Assembly: GCA_964614945.1 (NCBI GenBank)
Contig: CAZTNW010000005.1
Coordinates: 1-64,000, forward strand
Source of the DNA: CAZTNW01 sp964614945
GTDB lineage: Bacteria > Caldisericota > JANLFM01
DNA length: 64,000 nt
Direction: 5' to 3'
Position numbers and translations under genes: made by a program. Below, in pieces: positions 1-8,092 of this stretch. Each line of letters starts with the position of its first letter. The first letter of the stretch is position 1. The notes beneath the pieces were generated by a model. The model was not told the DNA's origin. It saw only the letters and a program-made list of their open reading frames with translations, and made no database searches.

Positions 1-1095
1 TCCTGTTCCGGCATGTACACGGCGAACTCCATGAACTGTGTCACCGAAGCCCTCGGCCTCGGCCTCCCCGGAAACGGGACAGTCCCCGCAGTTCAGGCCG
101 CCCGGCGGCGGATGGCAAAACAGGCCGGCATGAAGATCATGCAGCTTTTCGAAAAAAATCTTCTCCCGCGCAGGATAGCGACCCTCCCGGCCTTCAAAAA
201 CGCCATTGCCGTGGATATGGTCCTGGGAGGTTCGACCAATACGGTCCTGCATATCCCCGCCATCGCCCGTGAAGCGGGGATAACACTGGATCTGGATCTG
301 TTCAATGAAATCAGCAAGCATACTCCGAACCTCTGCAAGCTGAGTCCCGCCGGACCGCACCACTTAGAGGATCTCAATGCGGCAGGCGGCATCCAGGCGG
401 TTATGAAGTATATCAGCTCACTCGGCGTCATCGACCTGAAGGCCTTGACGGTTACAGGGAAGACAGTGGGGGACAATGTCAAAGGGGTCAAGGTTTTGAA
501 TCGCGAGGTCATCCGGCCCCTGGGAAACCCCTATACAAAGGAAGGGGGTATTGCCATTCTCAGGGGAAATCTGGCCCCCGACGGCGCCGTCGTGAAGCAG
601 TCCGCCGTGGCGGAAAATATGCTTGTGAATGAAGGGAAGGCCCGCGTCTTCGACACCGAGGACGATGCCATTACTGCCATCCTCGGCGGGAAAATTAAAG
701 CAGGAGATATTGTTGTGATCCGTTACGAAGGGCCGAAAGGCGGCCCCGGTATGCAGGAGATGCTGGGGCCGACTTCAGCGATTGCCGGCATGGGGCTCGA
801 TACTACCGTCGCGTTGCTCACCGATGGGAGGTTCAGCGGCGGCACCCGCGGCGCGGCCATCGGACATATTTCCCCGGAGGCGGCTGAGGGAGGTCCCATC
901 GGGTTAGTGAAAGAAGGGGATAGGATTGCGATCGACATCCCGAAAAGAACCATCACACTCAAAGTGAGCCAGGACGAACTGGAAAAACGGCAGAAGACCT
1001 TCAAGCCCAAGCCCTCGGCGATCAAGAGCGGTTACCTGACCCGCTACGCAAAGCTTGTCACCTCCGCCAGCACCGGCGCGGTCTTCAAGGACTAA
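1..1095 (+). CDS. ilvD: Dihydroxy-acid dehydratase, 3' part (gene starts before the window)
   Basis: Cytoplasmic Fe-S enzyme that dehydrates 2,3-dihydroxy-3-methyl acids to 2-keto acids in valine, leucine and isoleucine synthesis. The reading frame is open from base 1 and gives SCSGMYTANSMNC, the family motif whose Cys is a cluster ligand; the first ATG at 13 is internal. LPGNG follows, and DGRFSGGTRG lies near visible residue 274. About 364 residues are visible of the roughly 550 usual, so about a third is missing upstream. The C-terminus is intact and ends at a TAA. No other branched-chain gene follows; the next 450 bases look degraded. Confidence 0.96.
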   Translation, partial: SCSGMYTANSMNCVTEALGLGLPGNGTVPAVQAARRRMAKQAGMKIMQLFEKNLLPRRIATLPAFKNAIAVDMVLGGSTNTVLHIPAIAREAGITLDLDLFNEISKHTPNLCKLSPAGPHHLEDLNAAGGIQAVMKYISSLGVIDLKALTVTGKTVGDNVKGVKVLNREVIRPLGNPYTKEGGIAILRGNLAPDGAVVKQSAVAENMLVNEGKARVFDTEDDAITAILGGKIKAGDIVVIRYEGPKGGPGMQEMLGPTSAIAGMGLDTTVALLTDGRFSGGTRGAAIGHISPEAAEGGPIGLVKEGDRIAIDIPKRTITLKVSQDELEKRQKTFKPKPSAIKSGYLTRYAKLVTSASTGAVFKD

Positions 1096-1159
1096 GCGCA
1101 CTTCCTGCAACCTGTGCCGCCAAACTGAGAAGTTGCGGCAATTGGCTCGACGATAGGGA

Positions 1160-1200
1160 TAGTGGGGGCTCAGTGTGCCCAGTCGAAATGTCCCCCATTA
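1160..1200. repeat. Imperfect inverted repeat resembling an IS21-type terminal segment
   Basis: TAGTGGGGG at 1160-1168 pairs with CCCCCATTA at 1192-1200, with one G-T pair. The stretch reading GAAATGTCCCCCATT, preceded by a CAGT..GCCCAGT sequence, looks like the repeated ends of IS21-family elements as I remember them. No transposase lies beside it, so at most this is a relic. It could equally be a terminator for ilvD. Confidence 0.3.
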
Positions 1201-1554
1201 ATCTCCTCTTAAATCCGTTGACAAGAATGATGCAATACTCTTAGGTGAGTATCCTTAACAGGTCTTCAATAGAACAACCACCAGGACCGGATGGACAAGC
1301 AAGGGCTGTTGAAAAGGATCGAGGATCGGGAGAGGAAAAAGCTGGTAAAATCACGCTTACCGGAAAATTGCGAGAGGCCTACGCTAACGCCTCTAAACGC
1401 GTCGTGATGCTCAAGAATACCGGAAATCAGCCGGACCTCTCCTCAAAATCATGAAGATATTCGCCTGCGCGGATCCCAGCTCTTTCAGAGTACGCTTCAT
1501 TTATCGTCTCTGGCTGGCTTCGATGATCTAGTAACCGCCGGCTCAAAGAGTATA
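1201..1554 (+). other. Gap with only short, unrecognised reading frames
   Basis: No gene is supported here. A 69-codon frame at 1245-1454 and a 38-codon frame at 1291-1407 (starting MDKQGLLKRIEDRERKK) are open but have no ribosome binding site or family resemblance. The frame of the next gene is open back to 1408 without a plausible start. The mix of short Lys/Arg-rich frames suggests eroded coding sequence. Confidence 0.4.
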
Positions 1555-1575
1555 ATGAGGGGCGAGTTAGCTAAA

Positions 1576-2247
1576 ATGCTCACAGTGTCAGAGGCATGGA
1601 AGTCAACTTATCCGGGGGCAGCGGTAGGGATGGTGGTGATGCGAAACGTCCTCAACCCGGACCGTGACTCTGCGCTTGATCGACAGCGGGAAGAATTGGG
1701 GAGCCTGCTGCGCTCTCGTTTTGCCAGCTATGATAGGGCTGCGCTGAAGGCTCTTCCTATCCTCCAGGCATATGACGTCTACTTCCGACGATACAAGAAA
1801 ACCTACCATCTCCAGCTCCAGCTTGAATCGGTAGCCATCAAGGGTGCCTCAATCCCCCGCGCTTCGGCGATTATCGAGGCGATGTTCCTGGCCGAGCTTA
1901 AGAACCTGCTGTTAACAGCAGGGCACGACCTGGAGGCCATAGAGCCTCCTCTGAGACTCGATATATCCAGAGGTGTTGAACAGTACACCCTCTTGAACGG
2001 ACAGGAACAGATGCTCAAGCCAGACGATATGATGATCGCCGACGCCAGAGGGGTTATCTCCAGCGTGCTCTACGGCCCCGACAATCGCACGCGGATCAGA
2101 CCCGAAACGAAAGGAGTTTTCTTTACGGTCTATGCGCCAGCGAGTATCGGCCGAGATGCGGTATACAAACATCTGGAGGATATTCAGGCGAATGTCCTGC
2201 TTGTAGCGCCGGAGGCCGAGACAGTATCGCTGAATGTCACGGAGTGA
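1576..2247 (+). CDS. B3/B4 tRNA-binding-domain protein (PheT beta-subunit-like)
   Basis: Stand-alone protein resembling the B3/B4 editing domain of the phenylalanyl-tRNA synthetase beta subunit. Free-standing relatives are widespread and are suspected to act on mischarged tRNA or free amino acids; the function is not settled. The start at 1576 gives MLTVSEAWKSTYPGAAVG, the usual N-terminus of the family, with AGGGGCGAG upstream; an in-frame ATG at 1555 would add seven residues. Family features include VYFRRYKKTYHLQLQLE and the C-terminal YGPDNRTRI. Length of 223 residues is normal. No operon partner: the next gene starts 88 bases downstream behind its own ribosome binding site. Confidence 0.8.
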   Translation: MLTVSEAWKSTYPGAAVGMVVMRNVLNPDRDSALDRQREELGSLLRSRFASYDRAALKALPILQAYDVYFRRYKKTYHLQLQLESVAIKGASIPRASAIIEAMFLAELKNLLLTAGHDLEAIEPPLRLDISRGVEQYTLLNGQEQMLKPDDMMIADARGVISSVLYGPDNRTRIRPETKGVFFTVYAPASIGRDAVYKHLEDIQANVLLVAPEAETVSLNVTE

Positions 2248-2335
2248 GCAAATAGGTAAGCAGGATGTCGTCCTGGCCTGCTGGTCAGGGATGGCGAAGA
2301 CATGAGAAATCAGTGAATTGCCAGAGGGAGAAAAA

Positions 2336-2938
2336 ATGTATATAACGAGAGCTTCGAATATATATAAGGTCCTCTTCCACTGCGAGAATGAGGGCGTAAC
2401 CAGGAAAGTTCTGGACTGTGGGGCAGCGGGACCAAATCCCTTGCTGTATGTGTTCTATCAATCTGGGTACAAGGTTAAGGGGATAGACATCTCCCGCGAG
2501 GCCATAGAGGAGAGCGTCCGCTTTGAGGAAGAGAGGAAATGCAGGCTCAATATAGATTACGGTGATATGGTTTGCATCGCCGATGGGGACGAGAAATACG
2601 GATGCTGCTATTCATATAATTCGGTATTTCATATGAAGAAAGAAGCGGTGAAGAAAGCGATAGGGGAGTTCATACGGGTTGTGGAGAAAGGGGGAATAAT
2701 CTATTTCAATCTACTTTCCAAGGACGACTTCATGTACGGGCAAGGAGAAGAAATCGAGGAAGGCGTTTTCTATAATGAGGCAGAGAAGACCTGCCATAGT
2801 TTTTGGGAGGAAGAGGAAGCAGAGCCAGTTATCAAGGGAACGACTATCTTGGAGAAAGAAAGGACGACAGTAGAATGGCAGTATGGGGAAGGGACGATAC
2901 GGCAGGGGTTCATAGGTTATTACCTGAAGAAGAGATGA
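2336..2938 (+). CDS. Class I SAM-dependent methyltransferase, substrate unknown
   Basis: Small soluble methyltransferase of about 200 residues. VLDCGAAGPNPLL near residue 25 is a variant of the SAM-binding glycine loop, and KGIDIS after it is the acidic strand that binds the ribose. The later segment with YSYNSVFHM and GGIIYFNLLS fits motif IV and the following strand. The ATG at 2336 is chosen because AGAGGGAG lies five bases upstream; a TTG at 2318 is also in frame. Codon use looks more AT-rich than the neighbours, with AGA/AGG and ATA codons, which may indicate transfer. Nothing points to the substrate. Confidence 0.75.
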   Translation: MYITRASNIYKVLFHCENEGVTRKVLDCGAAGPNPLLYVFYQSGYKVKGIDISREAIEESVRFEEERKCRLNIDYGDMVCIADGDEKYGCCYSYNSVFHMKKEAVKKAIGEFIRVVEKGGIIYFNLLSKDDFMYGQGEEIEEGVFYNEAEKTCHSFWEEEEAEPVIKGTTILEKERTTVEWQYGEGTIRQGFIGYYLKKR

Positions 2939-2999
2939 TCGGGTCGCCTGGTTGACCGCTGTGCCACTCCTTGACGAGCCCCAAATACGGGCAGAAGAT

Positions 3000-3040
3000 C
3001 GCTCCGGTAAGGGCAAATTCTGCCTGCCCTTACCGGAGCG
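3000..3040. terminator. Bidirectional terminator between convergent genes
   Basis: A perfect 16-bp stem (3000-3015 with 3025-3040, starting CGCTCCGG) encloses a nine-base loop. It sits between the 3' ends of the methyltransferase and pruA. Neither side has a strong T-tract, so efficiency is uncertain. Confidence 0.7.
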
Positions 3041-3079
3041 AAGCCACTGAGGTTACTGCAGGAGAATTACGCCATTGAA

Positions 3080-4705
3080 TCAGGTCATGTAGGGGTAACG
3101 GTAATCGGTCGCCGGAACCAGAGTCTCCTTGATGGTGCGTGGGCTCGTCCAGCGCGTGAGATTGAGATAGGACCCGGATTTGTCGTTAGTCCCGGAAAGC
3201 CTTGCTCCGCCGAACGGCTGCTGTCCCACCATGGCGCCTGTGGGCTTATCGTTCAGGTAGAAATTGCCGGAGGAAAAACGGAGTGCTTCACAGGCTTTCA
3301 GGGCGGCGTATTTATCCCGGGCGAAGACAGAACCGGTGAGGGCATAAGGCGATGTCTGATCGCAGATGGAGAGGGTCTCGCAAAATTGGTCGTCCTTGTA
3401 GACGAAAATTGTCAGAACAGGCCCGAAGATCTCCTCTTCCATGGTCACAAAATGGGGGTCGGTTGTGAGAATCACAGTTGGTTCAACGAAAAAACCGGTG
3501 GTTTTATCACCTTTTCCGCCGAAAAGAACTTTGGCTGCGGGGCTGGCCTTGGCCAGGTAGATGTAGTTCATGATTTTGTCGAAGGCTGCTTCGTCAATCA
3601 CAGCGTTCATAAAATTGGAAGAATCCCGCACATCGCCGACCTTGATCTCCGCGAGCATTGCCTCCATCAATCTCCAGACTTCCGGCCAGATTGAAGCCGG
3701 TATATAAGCTCTGGAGGCGGCAGAGCATTTCTGACCCTGGTATTCGAAGGCCCCCCTGATCAGCGCGACGGCCAACGCCTGCTTATCGGCTGAAGTGTGG
3801 GCGAAGACAAAGTCTTTTCCCCCGGTCTCGCCCACCAGTCGGGGATACGATTTATAGTGGCTGATGTTGCGGCTTACATCCCGCCAAATTGCTTGAAAAG
3901 TAGCGGTGGAGCCTGTAAAGTGAATCCCGTTTAAATCAGGATGAGAGAGGAGAACCTCCGCTATTTCCGAGCCTCGAGCCGGGATAAAATTGATCACCCC
4001 TGGCGGGATCCCCGCTTCCTCATAGACCTTCATCAGGTAATAATTGGACAAAAGCGAAGTGCTGGCCGGTTTCCAGACGGTCGTGTTGCCCATTATCACC
4101 ACTGCGATGTTCAGGTTCAGGGCGATTGATGTGAAATTGAAGGGAGAGATCGTGGAGATGAAGCCTTCCAGTGGACGGTATTCCATGCGATTGATCTGGT
4201 TGGTCTCGGAGAGAGGCTGATCGGAATAAATCTGAGAAGCGAAGTGGGTGTTGAAGCGCAGAAAATCGATGGATTCGCAGACGGCGTCAATTTCCGCTTG
4301 GTAGATGTTTTTTCCTTGCCCCAGCATGGTGGAGACGTTTAATAAGGGTCGACATGGCCCTGAGAGAAGCTGGGCGGCTCTCATCATGACCGAAGCGCGC
4401 TCAATCCAGGAGACCTCCATCCAGCTTTTCTTGGCTTCCCTGGCGGCTGCGACCGCCATTTTGATCTCATCTTTTCCCGCCAGGTGGCAGTGGGCCAGGA
4501 TGTGGCTGTGGTTACAGGGCATTTTAACCGCGATTGTTTTCTCGGAAAAGATTTCCCTTCCGCCGATGATCAGAGGGATTTCAACTGCTTGCGAGGCCTG
4601 GCGGGCGAGTTCTTTTTCCAAAAGTTCCCGCTCAGGCGACCCCGAGAGGTAATTCAGGACAGGCTCATTTTTGGGCAGAGGAAAGCTAAAGACGGCATTA
4701 TTCAT
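3080..4705 (-). CDS. pruA: L-glutamate gamma-semialdehyde dehydrogenase (1-pyrroline-5-carboxylate dehydrogenase)
   Basis: NAD-dependent aldehyde dehydrogenase that oxidises glutamate semialdehyde to glutamate, the last step of proline and ornithine catabolism. The 541 residues match the single-domain ALDH4-type family. Visible are the catalytic Cys near residue 327 in YQGQKCSAASR, the general-base Glu near 293 in VGETGGKD, the coenzyme motif FTGSTATF and EIFGPVLTIFVY. The start at 4705 (MNNAVFSFPLPKN) follows GGGGAGGGG; the frame stays open 50 codons further upstream, but that extension is not conserved in character. No proline dehydrogenase lies nearby; an ornithine cyclodeaminase-like gene is at 9.2-10.4 kb. 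A leader peptide overlaps the start codon. Confidence 0.95.
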   Translation of the reverse strand: MNNAVFSFPLPKNEPVLNYLSGSPERELLEKELARQASQAVEIPLIIGGREIFSEKTIAVKMPCNHSHILAHCHLAGKDEIKMAVAAAREAKKSWMEVSWIERASVMMRAAQLLSGPCRPLLNVSTMLGQGKNIYQAEIDAVCESIDFLRFNTHFASQIYSDQPLSETNQINRMEYRPLEGFISTISPFNFTSIALNLNIAVVIMGNTTVWKPASTSLLSNYYLMKVYEEAGIPPGVINFIPARGSEIAEVLLSHPDLNGIHFTGSTATFQAIWRDVSRNISHYKSYPRLVGETGGKDFVFAHTSADKQALAVALIRGAFEYQGQKCSAASRAYIPASIWPEVWRLMEAMLAEIKVGDVRDSSNFMNAVIDEAAFDKIMNYIYLAKASPAAKVLFGGKGDKTTGFFVEPTVILTTDPHFVTMEEEIFGPVLTIFVYKDDQFCETLSICDQTSPYALTGSVFARDKYAALKACEALRFSSGNFYLNDKPTGAMVGQQPFGGARLSGTNDKSGSYLNLTRWTSPRTIKETLVPATDYRYPYMT

Positions 4706-4787
4706 GTCGACCCCTCCCCATCTCCGCAGTATCTCCTCGGGAGAGCCTGGTTCTGGAGATAAAAAACAGAGTTTGTTGATAGAACAT
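4698..4787 (-). CDS. Putative 29-residue leader peptide upstream of pruA
   Basis: A short frame starting MFYQQTLFFISRTRL has a near-perfect ribosome binding site, AAAAGGAGG, five bases before its ATG. Its TAA at 4698-4700 lies just inside pruA, whose ATG is at 4703-4705, an arrangement typical of translational coupling. It lies between the promoter at 4896-4923 and pruA. It has no run of Pro or other single regulatory codons, so it is not a classical amino-acid attenuator peptide. Chance is possible, but the combination of strong site and overlapping stop is unusual. Confidence 0.5.
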   Translation of the reverse strand: MFYQQTLFFISRTRLSRGDTAEMGRGRHE

Positions 4788-5140
4788 CTCGTCCTCCTTT
4801 TCAAAGATGGAAGGTCAGGCCGTTTCCAGCCTGGCCCTGACCGGTCGTAAGGCATGGCTGCAGCTTTAGCCTGGTACGACTCGGAGGAATAAGAAATTTT
4901 ATCAGATTATCCTCGATTGTCAAGTATTGATGGGTCATCACTCTTTGTTAAGGGGAGTGACTGATCTCGTTCATCATCGACGTCGAGCGATCTACCGGCG
5001 AAGCAATCGGAACGGGGCACGGCTTGCGGACCGACATCGCCCAGGGAGGTGAGCTGCGAAGAGACGGCCCAAGCGACAGGATTACGCCAGGCCTGTGGAG
5101 GAGGTCGATTCATGGTAGATTCATGATATAAGGAGGAGAA
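4788..5140. other. Divergent gap between pruA leader and the DUF488 gene
   Basis: It holds the pruA promoter and, in the transcribed leader, a hairpin whose arms are GGTCAGG (4813-4819) and CCTGACC (4836-4842). From 4924 to 5130 I see nothing beyond an unconvincing antisense frame; AAGGAGGAG just before 5141 is the binding site of the next gene. Confidence 0.5.
4896..4923 (-). promoter_or_regulatory. Sigma-70-type promoter of pruA
   Basis: On the minus strand TTGACA (4918-4923), a 16-base spacer and TAAAAT (4896-4901), preceded by TG one base upstream of the -10 box. It would give a leader of about 185 bases before pruA that contains the leader peptide. Confidence 0.65.
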
Positions 5141-5527
5141 ATGGCCATAAAGATTGTCAGATTAGGCAGTCCCCGGGAAGAGGGGGAGGGATTGCGCATC
5201 GGTGTGGTGAGACGGCCTCCGCGGGGTGTGAGGAAGGAAGAGTATTCCGCAAGGGATATTTATGACCTCTGGTTCCCCAACCTATCCCCCAGCGGGCCAC
5301 TGCTCAAGGAAGCCCTGAGGGCGAAGGACGAGAAATCTTGGCAAGCTTTCAGGAGGAAGTTTCTGGCTGAGATGAAGTCGTCCGGGCCCAGTAAAGACCT
5401 GGATTTACTTGCTGCGCTCTCCCATTCCGCGAATTTCTCCATCGGCTGCTACTGCGAAGACGAGAGCCGCTGCCATCGCTCGATCCTCCGGGAGCTCCTG
5501 CTTCAAAGAGGGGCGAATATCAAGTAG
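5141..5527 (+). CDS. DUF488 family protein (YeaO-like)
   Basis: Small cytoplasmic protein of 128 residues whose biochemical role is unknown. The family signature is clear: YDLWFPNLSPS around residue 45-55, corresponding to the usual YDxWxPxLAPS, and near the C-terminus IGCYCEDESRCHRSIL, with conserved Cys and His that suggest metal or redox chemistry. AAGGAGGAGA lies directly before the ATG. The following radical SAM gene begins two bases after the stop, so the two are probably co-transcribed. Such pairs hint at a joint role in nucleic-acid or metal metabolism, but that is inference only. Confidence 0.8.
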   Translation: MAIKIVRLGSPREEGEGLRIGVVRRPPRGVRKEEYSARDIYDLWFPNLSPSGPLLKEALRAKDEKSWQAFRRKFLAEMKSSGPSKDLDLLAALSHSANFSIGCYCEDESRCHRSILRELLLQRGANIK

Positions 5528-5529
5528 AT

Positions 5530-6585
5530 TTGAAAAGCATGGGCCAGGATACAGCGGACAACCTGATCGATTACACCGGGCTCGGAGAGGCCTACGCGAG
5601 GAGGGGAATCTACGCCCTGCAGCTCGAGGTGGGGGATCTCTGCTTCCAGAACTGCATCTACTGTTACATGAACGCCCTCCCCGATCCGAAAAATACCCTG
5701 AGCGACCGGGAGATCGACCAGATCCTCCTTGATGCGAAAGAGCTCGGCACAGCGATCGAGTGGCTGGGAGGGGAGCCCCTGATCCGCCCGGGGGTGCTCG
5801 ATTTCCTCGCCCGGGGGCAGGAGCTGGACTTCCGCAACAACGTCTGGACGGGAGGACTCCCCCTCGCCGATCCCTCTTTCGCACGCAGGCTCGCCGCGCT
5901 CGCCACATCCGGCCTGATCGCCTTTCACCTCTCCACCTTGGATCCTGCGCTCTACGAGTCCCTCCACCCGGGAAGGACGAGCGAGGACATCCGTATCGTC
6001 CTCCGCGCAGTGGAGCTCCTGCTCGAGGAGGGCTATCCGCCCTCACGCATTCTGAATTCCGTCACCTTCACCGGGCTCCAGCCGTCCTGGGATCTGATCG
6101 AGACGGTTGATTTCTTCGGGCTGAAGTACGGGATCAAGACCAGCCTGAACATCTACCACACCTATTTGAGGCCGGGAATTCCGCAAGGCGAGCTCGTCCG
6201 CTTCGTCCCTTCCCCTTCCGAGGTGGTGAAGGTGAGGAAGCGGATGGGGCTCGAGTGGAAAACGAAGCTCCTGCCGATGAACTGCGTGGATAGTGAGTAC
6301 TGCTCGGCGACGATGGCCGTTCTCTGCGACGGGAGCGCAACCCCCTGTGCCACGATCAGGCCGCCCGGGACCCCTAACATCCACCGCGACGGGAGCCTCC
6401 GGGAAATTTTCCACGAGCACCGCGCCGAGCTCACGATCGAACGCTTCAGGAAGAAGGAGAACCTCCCCGCTCCCTGCCGGAGCTGTGTGACCAACAACCA
6501 TTGCTTCGGCTGCCGCTCCCGCGCCCACGCCGCCGGGCTGGGGCTCTACGGCCACGACCCCCGCTGCCCGCGCCGGGAAGAGTAG
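5530..6585 (+). CDS. Radical SAM protein with a C-terminal Cys-rich, SPASM-like region
   Basis: Enzyme of 351 residues that should bind a [4Fe-4S] cluster through CFQNCIYC (Cys 38, 42, 45) and use SAM to generate a radical. WLGGEPLIRPG around residue 80 is the GGEP-type SAM-contacting motif. The C-terminal third carries further Cys in MNCVDSEYC, DGSATPCATIRPPG, CRSCVTNNHCFGCRSRA and DPRCP, the spacing of a SPASM or twitch domain holding auxiliary clusters. Such proteins often modify peptides or serve as anaerobic maturases. No small precursor peptide is visible beside it. The TTG at 5530 or the ATG at 5539 could be the start. Confidence 0.82.
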   Translation: MKSMGQDTADNLIDYTGLGEAYARRGIYALQLEVGDLCFQNCIYCYMNALPDPKNTLSDREIDQILLDAKELGTAIEWLGGEPLIRPGVLDFLARGQELDFRNNVWTGGLPLADPSFARRLAALATSGLIAFHLSTLDPALYESLHPGRTSEDIRIVLRAVELLLEEGYPPSRILNSVTFTGLQPSWDLIETVDFFGLKYGIKTSLNIYHTYLRPGIPQGELVRFVPSPSEVVKVRKRMGLEWKTKLLPMNCVDSEYCSATMAVLCDGSATPCATIRPPGTPNIHRDGSLREIFHEHRAELTIERFRKKENLPAPCRSCVTNNHCFGCRSRAHAAGLGLYGHDPRCPRREE

Positions 6586-6800
6586 AGCATTACATTGCTT
6601 AACCGGCGAGTTGTTGCTCCGGGTGCCCTTGGAAATCAGGAAACAGGCTGTCCGGCACGAGGATTTTCAGTCCACCATTTTTCTCTGAACTCTTCGAGGG
6701 AGGAACTTACTGCGCCCTCTTCATCTGGTTTGGGGATCGAATCATCCTTTCCGGGGAAGTGAGGATAGGTCTATAATAAAAGTAGTAAGAATATAAACAA

Positions 6801-6876
6801 GGCAGGTGAAGGCAATGGATGCAGACGATAATAAACCATTGCCCGCTTCTCTTTCGGAGAACTCGAAGCGGCCTGC
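6801..6876 (+). promoter_or_regulatory. Candidate structured leader RNA upstream of corA
   Basis: Two hairpins abut without a gap: GGCAATGG (6811-6818) with CCATTGCC (6836-6843), then CGCTTC (6844-6849) with GAAGCG (6865-6870), the latter with an inner TTCTC/GAGAA stem. GCAGG (6802-6806) can pair with CCTGC (6872-6876) and close them into a three-way junction. TATAAT at 6771-6776 could be a -10 box. I do not recognise a known riboswitch class; it does not look like the M-box. The rest of the 414-base gap (6586-6800, 6877-6999) shows nothing else. Confidence 0.4.
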
Positions 6877-6999
6877 TCTTCGTTGTCTTTGCCTGATTGC
6901 ATCTCTCCACCGATCCTGACCGCATGGCTTCGTCTTCTCTTGAAGGAAAGTCGTCCAGATCTACCACTTTTAAGCAGAACCTGAAAGGAGACGAGAGTT

Positions 7000-7968
7000 A
7001 TGATCAAAGCCCTGCGCACGATAGAAGGAGAACTGGTCCAGGTCTCCGATTTAAAGGAGAGGAACGTCTGGATCAATTTGATCAATCCCACCGAGGAGGA
7101 GATCGCCCGGGTTTCCGCGGAAACGGGGATCCATCCCGATTTCATCCGTCCCGCTCTCGACGAGGAGGAAAGGCCCCGGATCGAGGTCGACGAGGGGCAG
7201 ATTTTGATCCTGATTAAAGCCCCCACTATCCGCCGGCTCAACGGAAATTTCATCTGCGACACCATTCCCCTGGGGGTCGCAGTCACCGAGAACACTATCG
7301 TCACGGTTTCCCTCGAGGAAAACGAGGCCCTCCGCGATTTCGAGAACGCGAAGTCCTCCTGCCACACGGCCAAGAGAACTCGCTTTGTCCTCCAGATCCT
7401 CTTCAGGACCGCGGCCCAATATCTGAAGTACCTGCGCTTGATCGACCAGAAGTCGGACGAGATCGAAGTTCAGCTGCAAAAATCGATGAAGAACGTGGAG
7501 CTGACAAAACTCCTGAACCTGGAGAAGAGCCTTGTCTACTTCACCACCTCCCTGCGAGCGAACGAGATAGTCTTCGAGAGACTCCTGCGCTCCCAGCTCT
7601 CCCGAAGCCCGGAAGCGGCCACCACCATGCAGACGCTGAAGATGTACGAGGAGGATGAGGACCTGCTCGAGGACGTGATTATCGAAAACAAGCAGGCGAT
7701 CGAGATGAGCGAGACTTACAGCAACATCCTGAGCAACACGATGGACGCCTACGCCTCCATCATCTCCAACAACCTGAATATTGTGATGAAATTCCTCGCC
7801 TCGGTCACCATCGTCCTGACCCTCCCGGTCCTCATCGCCTCCTTCTACGGGATGAACGTCACCCTGCCGCTCGCTGCCCATCCCGCGGCCTTCTGGATCG
7901 TCCTGGGAATCTCCTTCCTGATCGGGGGAGTGGCCCTCTACCTCCTGAAGAAGAAGCAAATGCTTTAG
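7000..7968 (+). CDS. corA: CorA family magnesium/divalent metal transporter
   Basis: Pentameric inner-membrane channel importing Mg2+, and in some relatives Co2+ or Ni2+. The 322 residues comprise a long cytoplasmic N-terminal domain, a helical stalk of about residues 150-255 rich in Glu, Asp and Lys, and two C-terminal membrane helices around residues 262-283 and 296-316. The diagnostic YGMNV loop sits at about 283-287, and the positively charged tail KKKQML follows. AAAGGAGACGAG precedes the ATG. It is a single-gene unit; the upstream region can fold into a multi-stem RNA, which would suit metal-responsive control. Confidence 0.93.
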   Translation: MIKALRTIEGELVQVSDLKERNVWINLINPTEEEIARVSAETGIHPDFIRPALDEEERPRIEVDEGQILILIKAPTIRRLNGNFICDTIPLGVAVTENTIVTVSLEENEALRDFENAKSSCHTAKRTRFVLQILFRTAAQYLKYLRLIDQKSDEIEVQLQKSMKNVELTKLLNLEKSLVYFTTSLRANEIVFERLLRSQLSRSPEAATTMQTLKMYEEDEDLLEDVIIENKQAIEMSETYSNILSNTMDAYASIISNNLNIVMKFLASVTIVLTLPVLIASFYGMNVTLPLAAHPAAFWIVLGISFLIGGVALYLLKKKQML

Positions 7969-8092
7969 GTTTCGAGGAAAGCCCACAGAGCCTGCTTTCG
8001 GCCTTCTATGACCTTTCTTCCCTTGCTCGAAGGGAAAAGTGGCATAATGAAAGAGACCGAAAGCGGGCGTTTCATTTACAAGGAGGACTATC

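Noticed and set aside
4907..5113. 68-codon minus-strand frame upstream of pruA
   Set aside because: No ribosome binding site, no family, and its end overlaps the -35 box of the pruA promoter.
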